Source: Elephas maximus indicus
Lineage: Eukaryota; Chordata; Mammalia; Proboscidea; Elephantidae
Direction of reading: 5' to 3'
Length of the DNA stretch: 64,000 bases
Assembly (NCBI RefSeq): GCF_024166365.1
Contig: NC_064831.1
Coordinates: forward strand, 78,938,268 to 79,002,267
Position 1 is the first letter of the stretch; every line of letters begins with the position of its first letter. Under the pieces are notes generated by a model. That model saw only the letters and a program-made list of their open reading frames with translations. It was not told the DNA's origin and did no database searches. Of this stretch, positions 44,808 through 55,623 are shown in pieces. The position numbers were made by a program, and so were the translations under genes.

Positions 44808-46080
44808 TATTTTTTTTAATAAATAGATGTTTATTTTGTTTTGTAGTTCCTCAATCCTCTCTCCACCCAATGCCTGGTAACCAATAAGCTTTTTTGTCTT
44901 GATGGACTTGGCCATTCTGGGTAGATCATACACGTGGAATTACATAATTTTTGTCAGTTTGTGTCTGGCTTATTTCACTTAGCACAGTGTTTTCAAGGGT
45001 CATTCATGATGTAGCATGAAACTTCATTTCTCTTCGTGGCAGACTAATACTCCATTGCATGGGCATACCACATTTTGTTTATCCATTCATCTGTTGATGG
45101 ACACTTTGTTTCCACCTTTTGTCTGTTTTGAATAACACTGCAATGAACATTGGTGTACATGTGTCTGTTGCTGCTTTCAATTCTTTCGGGTATATAACTA
45201 GGAGTGGAATTGTTGTATCATATGGTAGTACTCGGAGCCCTGGTGGTGCAGTGGTTAAACTGTTCAACTGATAATCAAAAGGTCAGCAGCTCGTGACCAC
45301 CAGTGGCTCAGCTGGAGAAAGGTGTGGCAGTCTGCTTTCTTAGAGATTTACAGCCTTAGAAACCCTAGGGGTTGCTATAAGTAGGAATCGACTCAATGGC
45401 AGGGGGTTTGGTTTGGTTCTTGGTACGTATGAGTGTTTTTTTTTCCCCTATCCTCATCAACACTTGTTATTTTCTGCTTTTGTTTTTTTGTTTTTGTTGT
45501 TTATAATAGCCATCCAAGTGGATGTACAGTAGTATCTCATTGTGATTTTGATTTGCATTTCCTTAACAACTAATGATGTTTAGTGTCTTGTCATGTGTTT
45601 ATTGGCCACGTATTTATCTTCTTTGGTAAAATGTCTATTCAAGCCCTTTGCCCATTTTTAATCATGTGCTTAGTCCTTTTATTGTTGTTTTAAGACTTCT
45701 TTATGTGTTCTGGATATTAAACCTTTCTCTGATACATGGTTTCCAAATATTTTCTCCCATTTGGTAGTTTGTCTTTTCACTTTCTTGATAATGTACCTTG
45801 ATGAACAAAAATTTTTAATTTCGTTAAAGTACAATTTATCTATTCTCTTGTGCCAGTTTTTGGTATCATATCTAAGAACACATTGCCTAAAGGAAGGTCC
45901 TTTGCCACTATGTTTTGTTCTAAGAGTTTTATGGCTTTAGCTCTTATATTTACGTCACTGCACCATCTTGAATTAATTTTTGTGTACTGTGAGGTTTGTG
46001 TCCAGCGTCATTCTTTTGCACATGGAGATCCAGTTGTCCCCGAACCATAGCCCATGACCTCTCTACCACCACATGTTGCT
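44808..46080 (-). mobile_element. L1 LINE 3' end (antisense)
   Basis: A T-run at the left end is followed by classic antisense L1 3' UTR and ORF2 C-terminal phrases (ttatttcacttagcacagtg, ttgatttgcatttccttaac, tctcccatttggtagtttgtc). An AfroSINE interrupts it at 45234-45420. Confidence 0.88.
45234..45420 (+). mobile_element. AfroSINE, long form
   Basis: The order is head (ggagccctggtggtgcagtgg), long-form block (ggagaaaggtgtggcagtct) and a shortened tail (gtaggaatcgactcaatggc). It lies in the antisense L1. Confidence 0.93.
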
Positions 46081-46195
46081 CTGGAATACTTGAGTCATGA
46101 ATTCAGCAGAGCCTTACTCTGTTGAACTTGAACAAATAATTTATCTCATTGACTGAACTCCTTGAATTCAAGATAATACTCTCTCTTTCAACCCA
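46045..46195 (+). repeat. Short duplicated segment, copy 1 (partner 49080-49235)
   Basis: The shared order is 'catgacctctc', 'gctctgg.a.actt', 'cagcagagcctt', 'aacttgaacaa' and 'aactctctcattcaa'-like sequence. The copies are diverged and about 3 kb apart. It overlaps a MIR end but similarity extends beyond it. Confidence 0.5.
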
Positions 46196-46204
46196 TTCCC
46201 CACT

Positions 46205-46290
46205 GAATGGATTTAGAACCCTCATTGAAAATCTTCATTTTATAGATGAGGAAACCAAGACCTTAGAGATAAGTCTTGTTGGATGCTCTT
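46205..46290 (-). mobile_element. MIR-like fragment
   Basis: 'cattttatagatgaggaaacc' is the complement of the MIR core. Confidence 0.55.
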
Positions 46291-46683
46291 TTTGGAACTC
46301 CTCCTGGCAAATCCCCATTCATTCTTCCTGGGATGATTCAAATGTCCACATCCCTGAGATATCTCACCTAACATCACCTGGCTGAATTGGCTACCAAGTC
46401 CTTTGTGCTCTCAGCACACTTAACTCTTGTCTCTATTGTTGCAACTGGAACAATGATTTGACATTTGCCTGGATGTAAAGAATTACCTGGGGGTATTTAT
46501 TAAAAACCTTGATTCCTGAGTGCCATCTCAGAACACTTTGATCAGAATCTTCATGGGGGCATCTGAGAATGTGTTTTAAACAAGAATCTGAAGGGATTGC
46601 CATGATCACATGCTATGGAAAACCTCAACCTAAGCCAGTATATAGGATGGTTTGTGCTCCAAGTAACTGAAAATTTAATTCAC
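46291..46683. other. Unassigned sequence
   Basis: I recognise no gene or repeat here. Confidence 0.35.
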
Positions 46684-46838
46684 ACTGTTTAGTGGCATAG
46701 TGGTTAAGAGCTACAGCTGCTAACCTAAAGGTCAGTGGTTCGAATCCACCAGCTGCTCCTTGGAAACTCTATGGGGGCAGTTCTACTCTGTCCTTTAGGG
46801 TCGCTATGAGTCAGAATTGACTCAATGGCAACAAGCTT
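46684..46838 (+). mobile_element. AfroSINE, short form
   Basis: The head (ggcatagtggttaagagcta), B box (ggttcgaatccacc) and RTE-like tail are well preserved. A T-run follows from about 46840. Confidence 0.93.
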
Positions 46839-47190
46839 TTTTTTTTTTTTTTTTGTTTAAGCAATAAATAATTTATTACAACATACCTTGAAGTCCAGAT
46901 GCAGAGCAAGAGGACTTCAGTTTGATTGGCTCGGCTCCTCAATTATGTCATCCAGGACCCAGGTTCTTTTCTCTACTCTGTAGTCAGCTGCTTCAACATC
47001 ATCTTGAGGCTGGTTTCCCTTACGGATATTTGATAATCTCTTAAGACCATGGAAGCTTCTTTCCCAGAAGCCTCTAGAAAATAACTTCAGTGTCTCAATA
47101 CCCCACATTGGCTTAGATCTGCAACTCTATCCCTAAACCAATCAGTAGTAGCAAAGGAGGGGGGCATAAGGTTACCATAACTGGCTAAGA
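46839..47190 (-). mobile_element. Possible old LTR or processed insert (minus strand)
   Basis: A T-run at the left is followed by 'gcaataaataatttattaca', the complement of an A-rich end with a polyadenylation-like signal. The remaining 300 bases resemble an old mammalian LTR end, but the family is not certain. Confidence 0.35.
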
Positions 47191-47249
47191 ATAATCAGCT
47201 GTGGAGAATTAGCCACAAACTGCATTAAAAATCTGTAAGTAGATATATT

Positions 47250-47370
47250 TGCACATAACATCTGGTCTCCTCCATTAAACCACTTTTAACTGAGGTCAAG
47301 TATCATTTTGTATTCTTTCTGTACCTAAAACACCTGGCACAGAAGGCATTCAGTGTTTGCTGAATGGATG
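47250..47370 (+). mobile_element. L2 LINE 3' end
   Basis: 'cctaaaacacctggcacaga' then 'gtgtttgctgaatggatg' is a typical L2 terminus. Confidence 0.65.
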
Positions 47371-47919
47371 TTGTTGTATGGATCACATATCTTGGTAGGC
47401 ACTGAACTGATAGACCCAAGTGTTTTGAATTCTTGCCACTGCTGTTTTCTATATACAACTATAGAGGGGATTTCCTTGAAACAGGCTTCTAATCTGTGAT
47501 ACAAGTAAAGTAAAAAGGTGGGAATAATATTCAAGACAGGCCTCCTTATACAGTTTTTCCCTGACCAAGCCTGGAAATACAAGTAATAAAAGAACTTCCT
47601 TGCCTACAATGTTCAGTAGTGAGAAACATTAAAATATCAGTGTACTTTTCTGTACCTTTTTCTTATTCTTATGTTGCCTTTGAAATGGACTTTATAATCA
47701 CATATCTGTTAATCTGAACACTTCTTAAGAGGTAATCATAATAACTCACCTAGATCTAATGTTGTAGAGAAACATTTTATGGCACTATGGTACATTTTCA
47801 TCCCAGTTATTAAAGTCCAATTATATCATGTTTTCTTCCAAGGAATGCCATGTACTTGAGGGACAATATTGCAGTCATTCTCCCTCATCTCTTGGAAATA
47901 ACTACATAGATACAGCCTT
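47371..47919. other. Unassigned sequence
   Basis: No recognisable feature is seen between the L2 and MIR fragments. Confidence 0.35.
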
Positions 47920-48015
47920 GATATTGAAGACAAAGCCTTCTGCCCCCAAAGGGTGGAAAAAGAGATGGAAAAATGCACTTGCTTACCTAAGATCACACAA
48001 CAGAATTAGAGAGGG
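47920..48015 (+). mobile_element. MIR-like fragment
   Basis: 'cttgcttacctaagatcacaca' matches the MIR core phrase ending in 'tcacaca'. Confidence 0.5.
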
Positions 48016-48304
48016 ATAATGGGGAAGAAAATGTAAATTCTCCCTCCTCCACTAATACATGCAGCCCTATTTGTGACAAATATCAGACCTGTGGATCATG
48101 CTTTCCATGAGTAAGAAACCACCATGTTGAGTGGTCAAGTAAGTTTCAAGTAAACTGAATAAAACTGAAGTTTTTCTGAACAAAATTCCTGGGCTATATC
48201 ATGACTCCTATCATGAGTTCCAGCCTTGAACCAAGCAGCCTGTTGGAAATAATATTGCAAGCGATAATGATAATAGTATTTAAAAGTTATTAGTTCCTGT
48301 TATC

Positions 48305-48870
48305 CACCACCCAACTGTCAATTTGTCATACCATAGTGTCTTGTGTGTTGCTATGATACTGGAAGTTATGTCACCGGTATTTCAAATATCATCAGGGTCA
48401 CTCATGGTTAATGGGTTCCAGCAGAGCTTCCAGACTGAAACAGCTAGGAAGAAAGATCTGGTCATCTACTTCCAAAAATTAGCCAGTGAAAACCCTATGG
48501 ATCCCAACCGAATATTGTCTGATATAGTGCTGGAATATGAGCACCCTAGGTTGAAAGGGAAAACCCTGGTGATGTAGTGGTTAAGAGCTACAGCTGCTAA
48601 CGAAAAGGTCAGCAGTTTGAATCTTCCAGGCAGTCCTCAAAAACCTTATGGAGCAGTTCTACTCTCTCCAATAGGGTTGCTATGATTCGGAATCGACTCA
48701 ACCACAGTGCGTTTGGTTTTTTGGTTTAGGTTGGAAGGTACTATCCAATGGCTTCAAAAATGGACTCAAATTTGCCAATGATCATGAAGATGGCACAGGA
48801 CCAGGAAACTTTTCCTTGCTTTGTACATAGGGTCACTATAAGTTGGAGCAATCTTAATGGCAACTAATAA
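48305..48870 (+). mobile_element. Short non-autonomous RTE derivative
   Basis: It begins in RTE leader sequence (tgtgttgctatgatactgga) and continues to 'agtgctggaatatgag'. It then jumps to RTE 3' sequence (ggcttcaaaaatggactcaa) and the tail (gtcactataagttggagcaa). The coding region is absent. An AfroSINE splits it at 48559-48727. A further RTE-like tail fragment lies at 48871-48950. Confidence 0.8.
48559..48727 (+). mobile_element. AfroSINE, short form
   Basis: It has a clear head and tail, with 11-base duplications aggttgaaagg (48548-48558) and aggttggaagg (48728-48738). It lies within the short RTE derivative. Confidence 0.95.
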
Positions 48871-48954
48871 CAGATCCCTATTACATTTTGGATGGGGTCA
48901 CCATGAGTTGGAACTGACTCAACATAGACAAAAAACAACAACAACAAAGGTACT

Positions 48955-49110
48955 TTTCCCAAGACTGACAACAATCCTGGAAGGTAGGCTTCATTCTGCT
49001 CTTTAAGATACGTCATACATACAGCTATTAAAAAAAAGGCTCTGAGAATTCAAATCAAGGGTGTCTGAGTCTAAAGCCATGACCTCTCCCCTACCCCATG
49101 CTACTCTGGG
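48955..49110 (-). mobile_element. MIR fragment (antisense)
   Basis: 'caatcctggaaggtaggctt' and 'tgtctgagtctaaagccatgac' follow the order of the MIR complement. Confidence 0.6.
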
Positions 49111-49235
49111 ACACTTAAACTGGGAATACAGCAGAACCTTTTTTTTTTTTAACTTGAACAAGTCGTTTAATATTTCATTGCTTTATTCAAATCAAGGTAA
49201 CACTCTCTCATTCAAATTCCGTGGTGGGTAACCCA
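49080..49235 (+). repeat. Short duplicated segment, copy 2 (partner 46045-46195)
   Basis: It shares an ordered run of short matches with copy 1, with a T-run (49139-49151) replacing part of it. Confidence 0.5.
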
Positions 49236-49400
49236 TGCTACTCCTCTAGAAAGGAAGCCCTTCTGGATCTATGAGCAAGCCCTTGTTACCACCTGGACTC
49301 AGAAATTGCCTAAACATTGTCACAAGATCACCTGCAAGTGTCTTGGGACACTACTCGTTTCTTCAACCAGAATAAATCCCCAGAAATCACATGGAAAATT

Positions 49401-49406
<6 letters not shown>

Positions 49407-49445
<39 letters not shown>
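49407..49445. repeat. (AC)n microsatellite
   Basis: A perfect AC dinucleotide run of about 39 bases. Confidence 0.97.
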
Positions 49446-49447
<2 letters not shown>

Positions 49448-50318
49448 TTACTCCTTTGCTCTAACTAGGTGAGAATATTTTCAACATTGTTTAAAGGTTC
49501 AAGCTGCCACTAAACTGCATCAATTTCTGCTACATTTGTTACAAAGGACCCAGGCCCCCAGTGGGCACAGAGCAGTGAACGCTCTAAAGATCAAGATTTG
49601 GGTTGCAGTAGATGCCCGTGGAGAATCCACTGAGAAACAGCTAAGGGACCACGGAGTTGGCTTAGTTTCATCCAGCCTCTCCATCATTCCAGACCTTTCA
49701 GATAACAGAACATGCATGTTTAAATTTGAAAGGCTTTTTTTTTTTTAAATGATTGTTTAATAATTGGGGATGAAGTAAGCAAAAAACTGTTAAGAGGTAA
49801 CATTTAATTTCCAAGAGTGCCCTAAGAGACATGTCATGGAGTGACGCCATTGCAATTACTTGGAAATTCATTATTAGAAACAGTAAACTAATTCAGGCTG
49901 CAGGAAAGGACCCAACAGTATCATGAAGTAGGTGTAAGGGGGCCTGGTCAGAAAATAAGCTTTGTAACAACAGCATACAGGAGTAGGGTTGAAGATTAGA
50001 AACTCCAAATCAAAGGCAAAATATTCAGTCAATTGTCTCCCAGCTCAGAATCTTAGAGCATCAAAGTACAGGGCTGGAAAGAGATTTGAGATGCCCTCAA
50101 GGGCAATCGGCTGCCTCTAGGTAAGAATATTTTTCATCCGTACTGAACTGATGGATTTTTACATGTTTTTAATTTCAGGTTTCACTTTTTATTTAGCTTC
50201 TAGCTCCCCATCTGGTCTGCTCTCCTGCTCCAAATGCCAAAAATAATTTTTTTCATTGACCACAATGAACATGTTTAAGATGAGATTTAAAAGTGGCTCC
50301 TGCCCATTTTAACACCAG
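49446..50318. other. Unassigned sequence
   Basis: Two overlapping open frames (plus 49536-49748, minus 49520-49717) lie on opposite strands without recognisable domains. No gene is supported. Confidence 0.4.
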
Positions 50319-50327
50319 TAGTGTAAC

Positions 50328-50479
50328 AAAAACCCGTTATTGTTGATTCCAACTCATAGCGACCCTATAGGACAGAGTAGATCTGCCCCATAGGGTTTCC
50401 AAGGAGCAACTGGTGGATTTGAACTGCTAAGCTTTTGGTTAGCAGCCAAACGCTTAACCACTGCACCACTAAGGCTCCA
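50328..50479 (-). mobile_element. AfroSINE, short form
   Basis: The tail complement (gttattgttgattccaactc) and head complement (aaccactgcaccactaaggc) are clear. Duplications are tagtgtaac (50319-50327) and tggtgtaac (50480-50488). Confidence 0.95.
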
Positions 50480-50688
50480 TGGTGTAACGAGGGACATGGT
50501 AAAGTACAACCCAACTCACTTCCACCATTGCTTCCCCTTTCCTCTCAGTCTTCCCTCGTTCCCTTTTCATCATTACTACTCAAGTCATTCTCACCAGCTG
50601 ATGGCAAACAATGCCCTTCAGGTTCTGCCATTATGCCTTAGTCAATGTTACATCTTCACTTTCTACCCCACTGCATCAAATATTCAGT

Positions 50689-50998
50689 TGTTGTTAGCAG
50701 GCTTCCAGTTGGCCTCTGGCTCATGGTGACCCCATGAACAACAGAACACTGCCTGGTCCTGGCCATTTCAATCATTAGTTGTAGATCAGACCATTGTAAT
50801 CCACAGGGTTTTCACTGACTGATTTTCCAAAGTAGATATCCAGGCCTTTCTTCCTAGTCCCTCTTAGCCTGGAAGCTCTGCTGAAACCTATTCAGCATGA
50901 TAGCAACATGCAATCCTCCACTGACAGTGCACTGGCCAGAAGTCAAACCCGAGTGACTAATCCGAAAGGTGACAATTCTACCACTGAATCACCAATAC
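50689..50998 (-). mobile_element. Composite SINE: tRNA-Gly-like head on an RTE-derived body
   Basis: Read on the minus strand, the element has a 71-base tRNA-Gly-like head and then RTE leader pieces (gcatgttgctatcatgctga; ggtttcagcagagcttccag; ctaggaagaaaggcctggat). The RTE 3' end follows (caggaccaggcagtgttctg) with the tail (ctaacaacaac). No RTE coding sequence remains. Flanking duplications catcaaatattcagt (50674-50688) and catcatatattcagt (50999-51013) match at 14 of 15 bases, so the whole unit moved as one. The body is that of the short RTE derivatives at 38065 and 48305. Confidence 0.8.
50928..50998 (-). promoter_or_regulatory. tRNA-Gly-like Pol III promoter head
   Basis: On the minus strand it reads 'ggtattggtgattcagtgg', then 'tagaattgtcacc', and later 'cgggtttgacttctggccag'. 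The A box (tgattcagtgg) and a decayed B box (ggtttgacttc) sit where they do in eukaryotic tRNA-Gly genes. It is not a functional tRNA gene, since it is fused to SINE body sequence. Confidence 0.75.
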
Positions 50999-51013
50999 CA
51001 TCATATATTCAGT

Positions 51014-52913
51014 AATTGAAGTAAAATAAATTTTCGTAAACATTTTTTCACATGTATGATCATTTTTGTCCCCCCTCTTCAATGGTAGGAAATTAGTCCA
51101 CACACACAAAAAAAAGGTTACTATGGAAATGAAAAAAAAAAAAAACACAAGAAATTAGCTTTATGTTACTATATTCTTGTTAATTTTTTTCCCTTGCTTG
51201 GGCAGGTGTGTGTACATGTGAATACATGCACACACGCACAAGGTGATATGAAAAACTAAATTGAAGGGTCACCTTGATTTAAACAGGATTCTTGAGCCTG
51301 TTCCCCTTCTCAACATTTATATTTCTAAATAGAGTTACTGCTATTAAAAATCAGAGATAGTAACCTCTGCTGGGTCTTTTATAAACCACAAAAGGAGAAA
51401 ATTAAATTGGCCATTGTATTTTGTTTTTAAGTTTCATGGTGAGATAGCTCTATGGCAAGTAAATGGAATATGTACCAACTTGTTCTCATCTTGAAAACTT
51501 TGATGACTCCTGTATAGATTTTCTGCAAAGTAACTAAAGTCCAATTAATTGGAAAAATATACACAATGGGTATTCTGAATATTATGTCTCCAATGGGAGC
51601 AACTTTTATTACCTTAAAGGATTAGCTAAGCCAATGTTGCAAGCTTAAATTCTGATCTCCTAAGCAAATATTTCAGAAAATACACTCTTGCACTTTGTTG
51701 ACTACAAAATAAGCTCCTTTCCAGTGGAGAGGTATTCTACCTCCTTTGGGAGCCCATTACAGTGCGGTCAGTGTGGGCACCATGCTGGTACCCCATGTAT
51801 TTATAATGGCTATACACACAAAATTATGCTGTACATGCAATCATTTTAAGTGAACAGGAAAAGCTGACCGCTGACAGGTATCGAAAGTGAGTACTTTTGT
51901 GACACAAAGAACTGCCAAGTAATTTGTCTGTTCTCTAAATCTGGGCTTTTATTTCCTAAATTCAGCCATTGGTTACATGCCCCCCCCCCCCGCCTTCTCC
52001 CATTTACACACTATTTGTAAGTAAGGCTAGTTGCTGTTAAAATTTTATATTCTCGGTGGATTAACACAGTAAAGGTTTCTTTTTTATGCAGGCCCCAGTC
52101 TAATGCAGGCTGTGTGGATTCTGCTCCACGTAGTCATTCAGGGACTCATGCTGCAATCATGTGATGGGTCTTCTTCAATAAGCAGTGCAGGATTACCCAG
52201 GCATCATCCAGCTGGCAGATGGGAGGAAGAGAGATAACATGGGGAAAACACGTCTGTGTTTAACTTCTGTCACTTAACTGGAAGTGATCAATCACTTCCA
52301 CTTGAAGCCATCAACATATTATACTTTCTTATCAAGCAGACTAGCGAATTGAAGTCAGCCAGACACAAGGTTGGAAAAACAGAAAGGTTTATTCGCAGTT
52401 TCCAAACTGGGAGACAGGCAGGGTCTTGTGGACTAAGGCTGCCAGCTTTCTGAACCAGGGCAAGTTTTCTCCTTTTACAGGGAGTGACACACATACACAT
52501 GAACAGTGAGGAAAGGATCTTCAGTCTTGTGATGCGTGTGCAGTCTGCATAATTTTCGTGAATTGGTTTTTGTGCACACCTCTAAAAATACTGCGCACAG
52601 CCCTGAAAACATGGCGAAGCCTCACCACTGCCACCCCAGGAAGGTCATAGAGCAGGTAGATTCAGAGTTAGTGCACCTCTGCCTTGGCCTCCTGCCAGGA
52701 GAAGACAAGAAACCTGGGGATTCGATCAATCATGGTGAAGTGCTGTAAATGTTGTACAAAAATGATGTAGCAAGAGTAGACTTTTCTGAAAAACAACTAT
52801 TATGGGATGGTTAATAACCCTTCCATGACTGCCTGCTTCACACTCACAGTCCACTGGCAAGAACTGCTGACATGACTTTCTTACATGCAAACCTCCCCTC
52901 CTTCTCCAAACAG
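51014..52913. other. Unassigned sequence, possible LTR remnant near 52.37-52.45 kb
   Basis: A C-run of 12 lies at 51981-51992. A 9-bp perfect inverted repeat (ggaagtgat / atcacttcc) lies at 52280-52299. 'cagaaaggtttattcgcagt' near 52380 resembles the complement of a retroviral LTR polyadenylation region, but the call is weak. No gene is supported. Confidence 0.35.
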
Positions 52914-52917
52914 ATAA

Positions 52918-53110
52918 ATAAACCAGTTGATTCAACTAATGCTGACCCACTGCGTGTCAGAGTAGAACTCTGCTCCATAAGGTTCCCAATGGCTGTGACC
53001 TGTCGGAAGGAGATCCCCAGGACTTTCTTCCAAGGCACCTCTGAGTGAATTTGAACTGTCAGCCTTTCAGTTAGTAGCCAAGCAGTTTACCATTTGCATC
53101 ATCCAGGGAC
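52918..53110 (-). mobile_element. AfroSINE, long form
   Basis: A decayed tail complement (gttgattcaactaatgctga) leads. The middle block (caggactttcttccaaggca) and head complement (accatttgcatcatccaggg) follow. Confidence 0.88.
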
Positions 53111-53437
53111 TCTCTCACTTGCAAGGGGGTTGAGAAATACAGGTTATTTGCATTCACAGGAAGAGAAAATGGGTTTGGTGACTATCTAGCCAGCCTCTGC
53201 TACCTCTGCTAGTCTGTATTTCTGTTGGTTCTTCTCTTTCTCCTTTCCTAGCCCCTCTTCCCTCCTCAAGGAAATCCATCTTGAGAAAGGAATGACCCAA
53301 ATGTTCTTCTTTATAACTTGTGTCTTTCCTCTTATGAATATCACACAGATTCAGATTCAATAAACATCATTCAGCATCTATGATAATGCCAGGCGTAACA
53401 CAAGGAAGGGTCATATACATCAAGCCATTTAGGACAA

Positions 53438-53536
53438 AAATCACCAGGCATTTCTTCTGTGGTGCCCCTAGGTAGGTTTGAACCACCAACCTTTAGGATA
53501 GCAGTAGAGCTCGAACCATTTGTGCCACCCAGGGAC
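53438..53536 (-). mobile_element. AfroSINE, 5' half only (long form)
   Basis: Only the middle block and head complement are present (caccaggcatttcttctgtg to tgtgccacccagggac). The tail half is missing. Confidence 0.8.
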
Positions 53537-54189
53537 CTTGCCTAAACATATGCAAGACGTACATAGTAGAGTCAACATTTCTATTTGGTCCTGTGAAGGA
53601 TTCGCTTTCGCACTTATCTGAGCTGATTCTTTCACCAGCAAGTTTTATGTCTTCTCTGCAGCCAGTTATTTTCTTAATTCCTTTCTCCTTTGTACTCTGC
53701 CTTCCAACTTCTTATCTAGTTATATCTAAATAAATAGACCTCGCACTCACTTTGTCCCTGTTCCTGTTTATTATGGAGAAGTCTAGTACTAGCAATACAT
53801 TTGTATCAAGAAAAATATGTTGTCTGGGAAAGAAAACAGAAATAACATTGTAGAGCTAGTGACATCAATTTTTAAAGCTCTTATAAATGCCCAGAATATC
53901 ACCAATTTTCCATTTAAACTGAGTTTCTTGAGGAAATAATTGAGTTAACAATTTATTTGGGTTCATTTTGTTATTGTTGTTTAACATGTATCATCTTAAG
54001 AGTCTGGTGTTCTACTATTTTGATTACAAACTTGTGGTAGTTCCAGTTGCATTATTACTGTTAGGTAGATTTCTAGCCACCCCAGGAAGCTGATAGCAAC
54101 AGAAAGCATTGCTTTTCTGGAAGAATGTGGCCCACAATTCAAATGATTAACAACAAAAAAAATTTCCGTAACAGCTTTTTTTTTAATAT
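53537..54189. other. Unassigned AT-rich sequence
   Basis: I recognise no gene or repeat here. Confidence 0.35.
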
Positions 54190-55110
54190 GATTACTTTCT
54201 TAGTTTGATAGGGCTGCTGTTAAAAAAAAAATACAAGTGGGTGGTTTTCAAGAACAGAAATTTATTTTCTGACAGTTTTGGAGCCTTAAAGTCCAAATTA
54301 TGGTCTCAGCCATGTTGATTTCATCTGTGGGCCTCTCTCCTTGCTTCTGGCGTCTTCGTAGCAATCTTTGGCATTCCTTTGTACATGGGTCCTCACATGT
54401 CACCTGTCTTCCCTCTGTGTGCATCTGTGTCTCCTCTGCTCTTTTTATAAGACATCACTCAAAAGTGATTGTGCCTTCTGACTGAGACTAGAAGAATCCC
54501 GGCGGTCATGGTCCCCAAACCTTCTGTTGGCCCAGGACAGGAACCATTCCCGAAGACAACTCATCAGTCATGGAAGGGACTGGACAATGGGTTGGAGAGA
54601 GATGTTGATGAAGAGTGAGCTACTTGTATCAGGTGGACACTTGAGACTGTGATGGCATCTCCTGTCTGGAGGGGAGATAGGAGGGTAGAGAGGGTTAGAA
54701 ACTGACAAAACCGTCACGAAAGGAGAGACTGGAAGGAGGGAGCAGGTGACTCATTAGGGGGAGAGTAAATGGGAGTATGGAGTAAGGTGTATATAAGCTT
54801 ATATGTGACAGACTGACTTGATTTGTGAACTTTCACTTAAAGCACAATAAAAATTATTTAAAAAAAAAAAGTGATTGTGCTTAGGACCCACACTACTCTG
54901 GTGTAACTTCATTAACGTGACAAAAGAAAACCTCTATTTCTAAATAAGGTCTCATCTGAAAGCTCAACTGAGGAAGGATTCACTTCCAAACTCATGTGGT
55001 TATTGGAAGAATTCAGTTCTTCAAGGGCTTTTGTACTGAGAGTTTCTGTTCTTAGCTACCTGTTGGCTACAGTTTGCCTTCAGCTCCTTATACCACAGCC
55101 TTTTCTGAGA
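54190..55110 (-). mobile_element. MaLR-type LTR remnant, split by an L1 3' end
   Basis: Complement phrases typical of a MaLR LTR occur at 54190-54474 (cagaaatttattttctgaca; ctctttttataagacatcac) and resume at 54881 (aggacccacactactctggt; ctaaataaggtctcatctga). Beyond about 54960 the sequence resembles the LTR-class repeat seen at 10325, so two old elements may abut. Confidence 0.55.
54475..54866 (+). mobile_element. L1 3' end with poly(A), young-looking insert
   Basis: About 390 bases end in aataaa (54846-54851) and an A-run. Perfect 14-bp duplications aaaagtgattgtgc flank it at 54461-54474 and 54867-54880. Its sequence is closely similar to the complement of 58674-59285, so both are 5'-truncated members of one family, probably the 3' UTR of an afrotherian L1. 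Confidence 0.88.
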
Positions 55111-55405
55111 TGGCAAAGTGCTTGGTCAAAATCAGTGAGAGAGAGAGTCAACTGAGAGAATCTGCTAGTAACACAGAGGTTAAGATCTCTTCTAATGTAA
55201 TTACTAAAGTGATATCCCATCACCTTTACTACGTTCTCCTAGTTAGAAACAAGTTCTTAGGCTAGCTCGTACTCAAGGGGAGAGGACAACACAACAGCAT
55301 GAATACCAAGAGGCAAGAATCATCGGAGGCCATCTCAGAGGCTGCTTGCCCTACTTCCACAATTACAATTAGAAATATATATTTAGCTTCCACAATGCCT
55401 TGGTC

Positions 55406-55607
55406 TAGGAGCCCTGGTGGCTCAATGGTTAAGTGTTCAGCTGCTGACCAAAACGATGGTGGTTTGCACCCACCCAGTGGCTCTGTGTGAGAGACCTGAT
55501 GATCAGCTTCAGGAAAGGTTACAACCTGGAAAACCCTATGGGGCAATTCTACTCTGTCACTTAGGATCGCTATAAGTCAACATCAATTTGACGTCCCCTA
55601 ACAACAA
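55406..55607 (+). mobile_element. AfroSINE, long form
   Basis: The order is head (aggagccctggtggctcaatg), long-form block and a tail that keeps the RTE-like end (cccctaacaacaac). Perfect 15-bp duplications cacaatgccttggtc flank it at 55391-55405 and 55609-55623. Confidence 0.97.
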
Positions 55608-55623
55608 CCACAATGCCTTGGTC

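Noticed and set aside
50928..50998. Free-standing tRNA-Gly gene
   Set aside because: It runs directly into SINE body sequence, has substitutions in the B box, and lies within a unit flanked by a target-site duplication.
52280..52299. Regulatory palindrome
   Set aside because: A single 9-bp inverted repeat with no other context is not enough to support a site.
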